DNA from: Symbiobacterium thermophilum
GTDB taxonomy: Bacteria > Bacillota > Sulfobacillia > DYFQ01
Direction: 5' to 3'
DNA length: 63,273 nt
NCBI GenBank assembly: GCA_020725105.1
Contig: DYFQ01000005.1
Coordinates: 1 to 63,273 of the forward strand
The position numbers and the translations under genes were made by a program. Positions 53,233 through 60,712 of this stretch are shown piece by piece. The notes below the pieces were generated by a model that was not told the DNA's origin, ran no database searches, and saw only the letters and a program-made list of their open reading frames with translations. Position 1 is the stretch's first letter. The number at the start of each line of letters is the position of its first letter.

Positions 53233-54381
53233 TCAGCCGGCAAACGCCCGGTCGGGCTCGGCTCCCCCATGGGCTTCCTCTCCTTCCGCCGCCAGTCGCC
53301 GGATGGCCGGGGCGTCCAGGCCCTGAAGGCCCAGCCGCTCAGCGGTACGCCCGCCGGACCAGTAGTCTTCCCCGTGGACGATCGACGCCAGCTGGATGAT
53401 GCTCTTGATCACGGGCGTGGCAACCCCCAGCAGGTCGCCCAGGGATGCCATGGGCACCAGGCTGGCCGGCACGTCCTCGAAGATGTAGCGGTTCTCCATG
53501 CTGGCCGGAGCCTTGATCCCCGCGTAGCCGGCGTTGTCCAGCACCGCCTCGTGGAGCGTGTTGCCCCGGGCGCCGTAAGCGATCTCCAGCCACTCCCGGG
53601 CGCTCATGGCCCTGACGCCAAGGGCCTCGGCCACCGCCAGCCGTTCGGCGTCCATGGCCTCCATCACCCGGGCCACCGACGGGGTGATGCCGTCGTGGTA
53701 GTAGTCAAAGTCCCCGTGGGTCGACTCGATGCGCCCGGCGTTCAAAAGGGTAGGCGCCGGGTGGAAGATGGCGCCCACGTTGTCCAGACTGGTCTTGAGC
53801 ACGCTCTCGGCCGCCACGAACTGTGGGAACGCCGCCCCCAGGATCCTGACGACGCCGGCGGTCCGGCCGGCCGGCATTGCCGCCACCGGCACGGCGTTCT
53901 TGATCCGGAAGATGCGGGACATGGCCGGGCCCGCGCTCCGGCTGGCGAAGACGAAAGTCTGGGTTTCCGCCACCACCGCCCGGCCACGGTAGCCGGCGCG
54001 CCGGAGTTCGGCCCGGAACTCCAGGGCCCCACCCGTACGGCCGGGGTGGAGCACCACCACGTGGTCGTCCCGCAGGAAGGGCGCGCAGCGCCGGGCGACC
54101 TCCCCGTGGCCGGAAGCCGGGACGACCACCATGACGGCGTCGGAGCCCCCGAGGACCGCCTCCATGTCGGTGGTGGCCAGTTCCACCGGTCCGAAGCCGC
54201 GCATGATGCCGTTCAGCTCGATGCCGCCCCTGGCCGCCACCGGTTCGATGCGGGGCGCCGAGCGGTTCCACAACCGGACCGGTAACCCCCTGGTGCCCAG
54301 GTAAGCCGCCATGGCCAGCCCGCCGTGGCCCGCCCCCAGGACGGCAAAGCGTGGCGTGGATGATTCGCGCGGTGCTGCCAC
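53233..54381 (-). CDS. NAD/NADP octopine/nopaline dehydrogenase family protein
   Basis: 382 residues. Rossmann motif FAVLGAGHGGLAMAAYLGTRG at the N-terminus and the C-terminal opine dehydrogenase domain with DNVGAIFHPAPTLLNAGRIE and DYYHDGITPSVARVMEAMD. Family enzymes reductively couple an amino acid to a 2-oxo acid (opines, metallophores) or reduce pantoate-like substrates; the substrate here is unknown. GTG at 54379-54381 lies behind GGAGGGAGGGGG. First gene after the c-di-AMP riboswitch terminator, followed by the cobalamin-domain gene. Confidence 0.88.
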   Translation of the reverse strand: MAAPRESSTPRFAVLGAGHGGLAMAAYLGTRGLPVRLWNRSAPRIEPVAARGGIELNGIMRGFGPVELATTDMEAVLGGSDAVMVVVPASGHGEVARRCAPFLRDDHVVVLHPGRTGGALEFRAELRRAGYRGRAVVAETQTFVFASRSAGPAMSRIFRIKNAVPVAAMPAGRTAGVVRILGAAFPQFVAAESVLKTSLDNVGAIFHPAPTLLNAGRIESTHGDFDYYHDGITPSVARVMEAMDAERLAVAEALGVRAMSAREWLEIAYGARGNTLHEAVLDNAGYAGIKAPASMENRYIFEDVPASLVPMASLGDLLGVATPVIKSIIQLASIVHGEDYWSGGRTAERLGLQGLDAPAIRRLAAEGEEAHGGAEPDRAFAG

Positions 54382-54405
54382 TGTCGTCCCCCTCCCTCCA
54401 GGCGA

Positions 54406-54434
54406 CAAAAAACCCCCGGGGAGGCTCCCCGAGG
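54406..54434 (-). terminator. Riboswitch expression-platform terminator
   Basis: CCTCGGGGA/TCCCCGGGG with a 3-nt loop, then GTTTTTTG on the reverse strand, between the riboswitch and the opine dehydrogenase ribosome-binding site. Ligand binding would be expected to favour termination. Confidence 0.85.
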
Positions 54435-54457
54435 GAAACTCAGGTGCCCCCTCCTCC

Positions 54458-54598
54458 GACGCTTGCGAGGTTAGCTGACGGGCTCGGGTTGAGGATTCCC
54501 CTACCGGCGCCGGACCCCGGCGGCCCGACCCGGATTCGCCCCGGATGCTTGGGTCCCCCGCTCCCCCGGTCTCGTCCGGCCGGGGGATTCAGCGATCC
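54458..54598 (-). ncRNA. Cyclic-di-AMP riboswitch (ydaO-yuaA type)
   Basis: Reverse strand carries the class landmarks in order: GATCGCTGAATCC, GGGGGACCCA, GGGGCGAATCC, TAGGGGAATCCTCAACCCGA and CCCGTCAGCTAACCTCG with CAAGCGTC closing the first stem against GATCGCT. Most of these bases match the ydaO consensus as I know it. The ligand is c-di-AMP, which turns expression off. It lies in a 335-nt leader of the opine dehydrogenase gene. Confidence 0.9.
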
Positions 54599-54722
54599 CT
54601 GGAGGCCCACTGGCGACGCGTTCGCCCACTTATGACCTTTGGACCCTGTCCGCTGCCGGTCTCACCTCGCGGCTGGCCGGCGACACGGGACGCCGGCCCA
54701 AGCTCGGGATTGGGCGCGCACC

Positions 54723-54751
54723 ATTATATCCAAAGCGATCCAGGGTGTCAA
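54723..54751 (-). promoter_or_regulatory. Consensus SigA promoter of the riboswitch unit
   Basis: TTGACA (54746-54751), 17-nt spacer, TATAAT (54723-54728): both hexamers perfect. The -35 hexamer contains the TGA stop of the upstream ypjA-like gene. Start site near 54716; the first 115 nt of leader also hold a perfect 8-bp hairpin (GGCCGGCG/CGCCGGCC). Confidence 0.9.
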
Positions 54752-55377
54752 AACCGCGACCCGGCCCGCGTCGCCCGGCACCCGGCGCCCAGGACCCCCA
54801 GCCACCAGAACGCGCCGGTGGACGCCGCGCTCACCACCCGTACCAGGCCGAAGTGGGCCGGGTCGGGCAGCCAGGGCCGCCACGCGGTGAAGTAGTCCAC
54901 GGCGTCGTTCAGGAAATACCAGGCCGCGGCCAGGGCGAGCGCGCCTGGCCCCGGCGGCGCCGCCCGGAGCACCAGGAGCCCCTGGACCACCATCCAGCCG
55001 TGAGTGGCGAACAGCAGGCCGTCGATGGGCAGGAAGCGGCCGCCCGTCAGCCAGTAGAGTCCCAGGACGAAGATGGTCCAGAAGCCGTACTTCAGCAGGC
55101 CCAGGGCGGCCAGGGCCTCCAGCGCCGGGCTCCGCCGGCCCGCCAGCCACAGCCCCACGACCAGCGTGAAGAGGAGGGTCGCCAGGGGGCTGTCGGCGGT
55201 GACGGGCCACAGGAGCCAGGGGGTGACCGCCAGCTGGCTTTTGTACCAGTCAAAGCCGAACACGCTACCGCCCAGGTTGCCGAGGAGAAGCAGCCACAGC
55301 CAACGCCGGTCCTCCGCCGCGGCCACCACGAACGCGTCCAGACGCCGGACCCAGGGCGCCGGTGATTCCACGTCCAT
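54748..55377 (-). CDS. YpjA-like DUF1405 membrane protein
   Basis: 209 residues with about six hydrophobic helices. FGFDWYKSQLAVTPWLLWPV and TADSPLATLLFTLVVGLWL are the DUF1405 signature; KYGFWTIFVLGLYW and LNDAVDYFTAWRPWLP follow. Function unknown. ATG near 55375-55377 after GAGGG is the likely start. Its stop codon forms part of the next promoter. Confidence 0.88.
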   Translation of the reverse strand: MDVESPAPWVRRLDAFVVAAAEDRRWLWLLLLGNLGGSVFGFDWYKSQLAVTPWLLWPVTADSPLATLLFTLVVGLWLAGRRSPALEALAALGLLKYGFWTIFVLGLYWLTGGRFLPIDGLLFATHGWMVVQGLLVLRAAPPGPGALALAAAWYFLNDAVDYFTAWRPWLPDPAHFGLVRVVSAASTGAFWWLGVLGAGCRATRAGSRF

Positions 55378-55434
55378 GGCCCTCAGGCTTCGCGCCGCCG
55401 GCCGGACCATCCTGCCCCCCGGCTCGGTGTACAA

Positions 55435-55487
55435 GGCGGCGGAGCGGACGGGCGCCGGGAAGCCCCGCGCCCGTCCGCCCCGCCGCC
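55435..55487 (-). terminator. Long hairpin terminator after the SLH-GH18 gene
   Basis: A stem of about 21 bp with one mismatch (GGCGGCGG-GCGGACGGGCGC against its complement), loop of about 10 nt, followed by TTGTACA on the reverse strand. Weak U-run. Confidence 0.5.
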
Positions 55488-55491
55488 GGTG

Positions 55492-57238
55492 CTAGTAACC
55501 GCGGTGGCTTCTGATCAGCGGCCAGATCTCGGGGTCCTCCGTTCCCAGGCGCCAGATGGCGATGCCCGCCAGCCGGTGTTCGCTCACCAGGCGCAGCTTG
55601 AACGAGGTGCTCTGCCGGTTCTCGTAGTAGACCGTCCGGGCCTGGCCACCGCTGGTGTAGTGGAAGAAGGGCACCTGCGCCCGGTCGTCCCACTGAACCC
55701 GCACCCCGTGCCGGGCTGCAAGTGCCGGGGCCTCGGCGGCCTTGATCATCGCGCCCCAGCCGCCGGCGGCCGGCCAGTCGTAGCCGTAGGCCGCGATTCC
55801 CAGGTAAATCTTGTTCCTGGGCACCACCGTCACCGCGTACCGGACCACCTGCTCGACCCAGCCGATGGAGGCGACGGGCCCGGGACCCTGGCCGATCCAG
55901 TGCTCGTCGTAGGTCATGATCGCCAGGTGGTCGACGATGCGTCCCAGGGCCGCGTAGTCAAAGGCCCCCGACCAGCCGTGCCCCGGGTCGTCGCCGGTCT
56001 TGGCGGGGACCGCGATGCTCACGTGGTGGCCCGTGGGCCGCAGCACGTCGGCCAGGTCCTGCATGAAGCTGGTCAATGCCCGGCGCTGGGCCGGGTCCAC
56101 GTTCTCCAGATCGATGTGAACACCGTCATAGCCCTGGTTCCTGACCACGCTGACGATGGCGTCGAGCGCCCGGCTCCGCACCGTCGGGTTGGTCAGTACC
56201 TGGCCCGCCGCGTACCGGTCGAAGTTGCCGCTGTTGAAGTTGTGGATCAGGGCGTAGACCTTGATGCCGCGCTGTTTCGCCAGGGTCATGAGCCCGGCGT
56301 CCGCCTGGCCGGACACCCGGCCCTGGGCGTCGATGGCGTAGAGGAACGCCGCCACCTCGTCCACCGGCGGGTTGGCGGCCAGGGAGTTGTAGGCCGTGCG
56401 GTCGCCGGGCCAGTCCACCGGGTAGTAACCCAGCACCCGGTAACGCTGCCCGCCTGCCGGCGGCGGTGGGGCTGGCTGGCGGCTGCTCCGGAGCCGCAGG
56501 CGTTGCCGCCTGGTCCCCCGCGGGCCGGCTTGCCGCCTGATCCGCCCCGGCGGCATCGCCCGCCGGTGGGGCGGCCGCAACGGGTCTGCCGAGCTTCGCC
56601 TGGTTGATGGCGTGCGCCGTCACCGCGGCAGCCTCAGCCCGGGTAGCACTGGCTTCCGGCGCGAACCTGGCTCCGTCCCGCCCGCGCATGAGGCCGCTGG
56701 CCACCACCCAGGCCGTCTCACCGCGGGCCCAGTCGGGGATGGTGTCGCCGTCCACGAATCCGGCCAGGACACCCTGGTTCGCCGCCGCCGGCGAGTAGCC
56801 TGTGGCCCGGGCCAGGATGACGGCTAGTTCGACCCGGGTGACCGGGGCAAGCGCCCGCAGGGTCCCGTCGGGGTAGCCGCGGAGAATGCCGGCGCTGGAA
56901 GACCACCACACCGCCGGCCGGGCCCAATCGGGGACGGCGGCCCAGTCGGCATATCCCGGCGGGCTGGCGCCTGGCTCGCCGGTCGCGGTCGGCCCCGCGG
57001 CCCGCGCCAGCATGGTGACCACCTCGGCGCGGGTCACCGGCCGGTCGGGCCAGAAGCGGCCGTCGGCGTCTCCCAGGGCAACGGCTGCCTGCTGGAGCGC
57101 TTTCACGTACGGTTCCGCCCAGTGGCCCCCGACGTCGGAGAAGGCCTGCACGCGGGCGGAATAGCCCCCGCCGGTCGCCAGAGCGAGCACCCCTGCGGTG
57201 AGGCAAAGGGCCAGGAGCTTGCCATGTCGTCTTCGCAT
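55492..57238 (-). pseudogene. SLH-domain / glycoside hydrolase 18 protein, frameshifted
   Basis: Two overlapping frames make one protein. The first (from ATG 57236-57238) has a signal peptide (KLLALCLTAGVLALATGGG) and three S-layer homology repeats (FSDVGGHWAEPYVKAL, YADWAAVPDWARPAVWW, FVDGDTIPDWARGETAW), then a Pro/Ala linker. The GH18 domain continues in another frame from PPAGGQRYRVLGYYPVDW, with catalytic DGVHIDLENVD, to 55492. Removing one C from the CCCC run at 56468-56471 joins them cleanly. Intact relatives are spore-cortex or cell-wall hydrolases. A sequencing error, real mutation or +1 frameshifting are all possible. Confidence 0.8.
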
Positions 57239-57328
57239 GCCCGGTGACTCCCTTCGGTGCCCGGCATTGGTCCGAGCTCTGACCGTTGGCCTTGAAGCTT
57301 GGCCGTCCGGGACGACCGATTCGACTGG

Positions 57329-57352
57329 TTACATAACAGTGCCTTTATGTAA
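57329..57352. repeat. AT-rich perfect inverted repeat between divergent genes
   Basis: TTACATAA, 8-nt spacer, TTATGTAA. It is the only AT-rich island in the 244-bp gap between the SLH-GH18 gene and the plus-strand membrane protein, about 90 and 130 bp from their starts. A candidate operator or overlapping divergent promoter; the binder is unknown. Nothing else was seen in this gap. Confidence 0.5.
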
Positions 57353-57482
57353 ATTCTGGAGCCGGCCACCGCTCCTGGGAGCTTCTGCCGCCCAAGCCGC
57401 GCCGGCCACGCAAGCTTCGCCGGGCGGCGGCATATACATCTCCGCGACGGCTGCCCGTCTCCTTGCCGGGTGGGATCTGCCC

Positions 57483-57941
57483 ATGTGGCCCCGGATCTTC
57501 AACCTGCCAGCCGCAGCAGGCCGCCAGCCGGCCGGACGCCGGCGGCGGACGAGCCGCCCGGTGGCGGCGGTGCTGGTCCTTGCGCTCCTGGTGGCTCTTG
57601 GCGGATGGTGGTCGGCGGAGCGGCTGGGCCGGCGGCTGGCCGACCCACACCCCCCGCCGAGTCGCCAGGAACTGCTCAGGCAGGCCCGGGAGATGCAGGA
57701 GAACCTGAAACGGGCCCTGGGCCCGGCCTTCATGCCGCCCATCCGGGCTTTCGTCGCGGGCCGGTACGGCAAGAACCCTGCCACCGCGGGACTTCACAGC
57801 ATCGCCGTGGAACCTGATGGCTCCTTCCTGGTACGGGTGGAGATCCTGCGGGAGGAACAACCCCTCTACCTGCAGGAACACTTCCGCTTCCGGTGGGAGG
57901 ACGACGGCTGGAAAATGGAACACGTTGGCTCGGACCTCTGA
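57483..57941 (+). CDS. Single-pass membrane protein of unknown function
   Basis: 152 residues. A basic N-terminus (GRRRRTSRPV), one membrane helix (AAVLVLALLVALGGWW), then an extracytoplasmic domain of about 100 residues with REMQENLKRALGPAFMPPIR and a strand-rich end (VEPDGSFLVRVEI, LQEHFRFRWEDDGWKME). The end resembles a nuclear-transport-factor-like or lipoprotein fold, but I do not recognise a family. ATG at 57483 follows GGGTGGGATC. Directly upstream of the amidase gene. Confidence 0.7.
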   Translation: MWPRIFNLPAAAGRQPAGRRRRTSRPVAAVLVLALLVALGGWWSAERLGRRLADPHPPPSRQELLRQAREMQENLKRALGPAFMPPIRAFVAGRYGKNPATAGLHSIAVEPDGSFLVRVEILREEQPLYLQEHFRFRWEDDGWKMEHVGSDL

Positions 57942-57960
57942 GGTCCGGCAAGGTGAGCCG

Positions 57961-58692
57961 TTGGCCTGGTGCTCGCTTGTCCGGCAGGCGCTGGTCCTCT
58001 CGGCCCTTCTGGCGGTCCTGGCCCTGGGGGCCGGCCGGGAGGAACCGCTGGTGGTGGTCATTGACCCCGGGCACGGCTGGGATCCGGCCACGGGAGGCTA
58101 CACCGGGGCCGTCAACCGCTACACCGGCGATCACGAGGACGAGTTCAACCTGGCCATCGCCCTGCGCCTGGAGCGGGAGCTCAGGCAGGCGGGCTCCGCC
58201 GTCTACCTGACCCGCCGCGACCGTTACGTCCCGCCCGACTACGACGGCGACGGGCTGAGGAACAACGCCGACCGCTGGTACCTGCCAAACGCCCTGGGCG
58301 AGGTGGTTCCCCGGGCGCACAAGCCCAGGGCCGACGCTTACGTGAGTCTCCACCTGAACGCCTCGCCGAAACTCTCGCGGCGAGGGGTGACGGTCGTGTA
58401 CTCCTCCGCCTTCCGCGCCGCCCGGCACCGGGAGCAGAGCCAGGCCCTGGCGTTCGAGATCTACCGTGAGCTGACCGCCCACCTGAAGCCAAGCGCCGAG
58501 CCGTTCACCGTCAACGGCCTCTACTTCGACAAGCTGGCGCTCCCCCACGCCATCGTCGAGGCCGCCTTCATCACCAACGCCGCTGACCTGGCCTGGATCC
58601 GCCGGCCCGAAAACCAGCAACTGGCGGCCGAAGCCGTCGCCCGGGCCGTGCTCCGCTGGTGGCGTCAACGGGCCGCGGCGGAGCCGGATTGA
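57961..58692 (+). CDS. N-acetylmuramoyl-L-alanine amidase (CwlD-like)
   Basis: 243 residues: a signal or anchor helix (ALVLSALLAVLALGAG) and an Amidase_3 zinc domain with VVVIDPGHGWDP (His), DEFNLAIALRLEREL (Glu), YVSLHLNAS (His) and IVEAAFITNAADL (catalytic Glu). In spore formers CwlD begins muramic-lactam formation in cortex; a vegetative role is also possible. TTG at 57961 behind AAGGTGA is the likely start. Confidence 0.88.
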   Translation: MAWCSLVRQALVLSALLAVLALGAGREEPLVVVIDPGHGWDPATGGYTGAVNRYTGDHEDEFNLAIALRLERELRQAGSAVYLTRRDRYVPPDYDGDGLRNNADRWYLPNALGEVVPRAHKPRADAYVSLHLNASPKLSRRGVTVVYSSAFRAARHREQSQALAFEIYRELTAHLKPSAEPFTVNGLYFDKLALPHAIVEAAFITNAADLAWIRRPENQQLAAEAVARAVLRWWRQRAAAEPD

Positions 58693-58786
58693 CGATCCGG
58701 GAGCCCGCTGCTATCATGGGACTGCCTCTGGCCGGGGTGCCTCCGGCGCCGGTCACCCATTCCTTGACGCTGGTGAGGAAGCGGCT

Positions 58787-60712
58787 GTGCCCCTCGACGC
58801 GCTGGTCGCCCGGGCCGTCGCCCGGGAACTGGATGCCCGGCTCTCGGGCGCCCGTATCTCTCGCATCTTCCAGCCTCGCGCCACGGCCCTGGAGCTCGAG
58901 TGCTACCGGCGGGACGAAGCCGGGGGCCACGAGTACTGCCTGTTCGTGTCGGTGGCGCCGGACGATTTTCGCTGCCACCTGGTGGAGGGGCTCGAGCCAC
59001 ACCCCCCGGCGCCGCCGGCCTTCTGCATGCTCCTGCGCAAGTACCTGGAGGGCGCCCGCGTGACCGGCGCCGGCCAGCGCGGCCTGGACCGGATCCTGGA
59101 ATTGCGGGTGGCCCGCTCCGGGCCTCAGAACCACTGCGGCGAGTTCACCCTGGTGCTGGAGCTCACCGGCCGCCATTCCAACGTGGTGCTGGTGGGACCC
59201 GACGGTCGGGTCCTGGACGCCTTGCGGCGCGCCCGCCCCGCCCCGGGCGAGCCGGGCCGCGGCCTGGCGCCCGGCCTCGAGTACGAGGCTCCCGCGGCCG
59301 GGCCGGCCGCCGTCCGGCTGGACGAGACGCCCGCCGGCGGCTGGGAGGCGGTGGTCGCCCGGCTGGCCGACGAGGCTTCTCGGGGGGAAGGGGGCGAACG
59401 CGGGCCAGCCTGGCGCCGACTGATGGAGACCGTGGAGGGTCTGGGTCCCGTGGTGGCCCGGGAGGTCCTCCACCGCTCGGGACTGGCCCCGGACGCGCCG
59501 GCCGGGGAGCTGTCCGGCCGGGCGGCGCCGCTGGCCCGAACCCTGTCGGAGCTTGCCGAACAGGTGCGGGCGGCGGCCTTTTAGCCCACCGTCTACCTTG
59601 GCGCCGGCGGCCGGGTACTCGACGTGGGGGCCGTGGCGCTGACTCACCTGCCGGCCGCCGAGGTCAGGAGTTTCCCCACCATGAACCAGGCCCTGGCGTT
59701 CTACGCCACCCACCTGGTGGCCCACCGGCACCGGGCCGAAGGCCGGCGTCTGATCGCCCAGGCCCTGGCCCGGGCGGTGGGACGGGCGGCGGGGACCCTG
59801 GAAAAGCAGCGCGCCGACCTGGTCGGGGCCCGGGACCACGAGCGCTGGCGGCTGTTCGGTGAACTCCTCATGGCCAACCTGCACCGGTTCCCCCGCGCCG
59901 GGCCCAGCGCCGGCGGCGCCGGCCTGAGCCAGGTGGAAGTGACCAACTACCACGATCCGGAGCTGCCCCCGGTCACCATCCCGCTCGACCCCTCTCTCTC
60001 CCCGGCGGACAACGCCGCCCGGTACTTCGAGCGGTACCGCAAGGCCCGGCGGACCGTGGAGGCGGTCGGGCGGCGGATGAACGAGACCCGGGCCGAACTG
60101 GAGTACCTGCGGGGGGTGGAAGCCGCCCTGGCCCTGGCCGAGGACCCCTCCGACCTGGCCGACGTCGCCGCCGAACTCAGGGAACAGGGTATCCCGGTGC
60201 CGAGGCTGCCCTGGGAGCCCCCGGCTCCGCCGCGGCGGCCCGGAGCCCGCGCCGCCCCTGAACACCCTTCCTGCCTGCGCTACGTCGGGCCAGGCGGCTA
60301 CGAGATCCTGGTAGGCAAGAACAACCGCCAGAACGAAGTCCTGACCCTCCGGGTGGCCGGTCCCGACGACTGGTGGCTGCACGCCAGGGACTACCCCGGG
60401 GCCCACGTGATCTGCCGCCCGGACCCGCGGGGCGGAAGCGACCCCCGCCAGGAAGAAGCCGCGATCGTCGCCGCGGCCCGGCTGGCGGCGGCCTGCTCAG
60501 CTGCACGGCAGTCAAGCCGCGTCGCCGTGGACGCGACCCGGCGGCGGCACGTCAGAAAGCCCAGGGGCAGCCGGCCAGGCTTCGTGGTGTACGACCACCA
60601 CCGCACCCTCACGGTCGAGCCGCTCCGCGATCCGGAAGCCGCGGGCCTGGTCGTTGACGTCCGGAATTTACCTCTCGGCCGCCCCCGGATTTGCCTTCCC
60701 CGCCGCGAATGA
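58787..60712 (+). pseudogene. rqcH: RqcH (NFACT family) with in-frame amber codon
   Basis: RqcH recruits tRNA-Ala to stalled 50S subunits to add Ala tails. The N-terminal part (VPLDALVARAVARELDARLS; GLDRILELRVAR; GRHSNVVLVGPDGRVLDALR) is followed by TAG at 59582-59584, and the same frame resumes at once (PTVYLGAGGRVLDVGA) through coiled coil to the NFACT-R domain (DWWLHARDYPGAHVICR) and stop at 60712. No frame change is needed. It may be a nonsense mutation, a CAG-to-TAG read error, or readthrough. Next to a Ca2+ ATPase-containing block as yloA-yloB in Bacillus. Its end overlaps the PBP start (ATGA). Confidence 0.85.

Noticed and set aside
58571-60406. 611-codon open frame on minus
   Set aside because: Antisense to rqcH, same artefact; it bridges the amber codon but shows no family motif.
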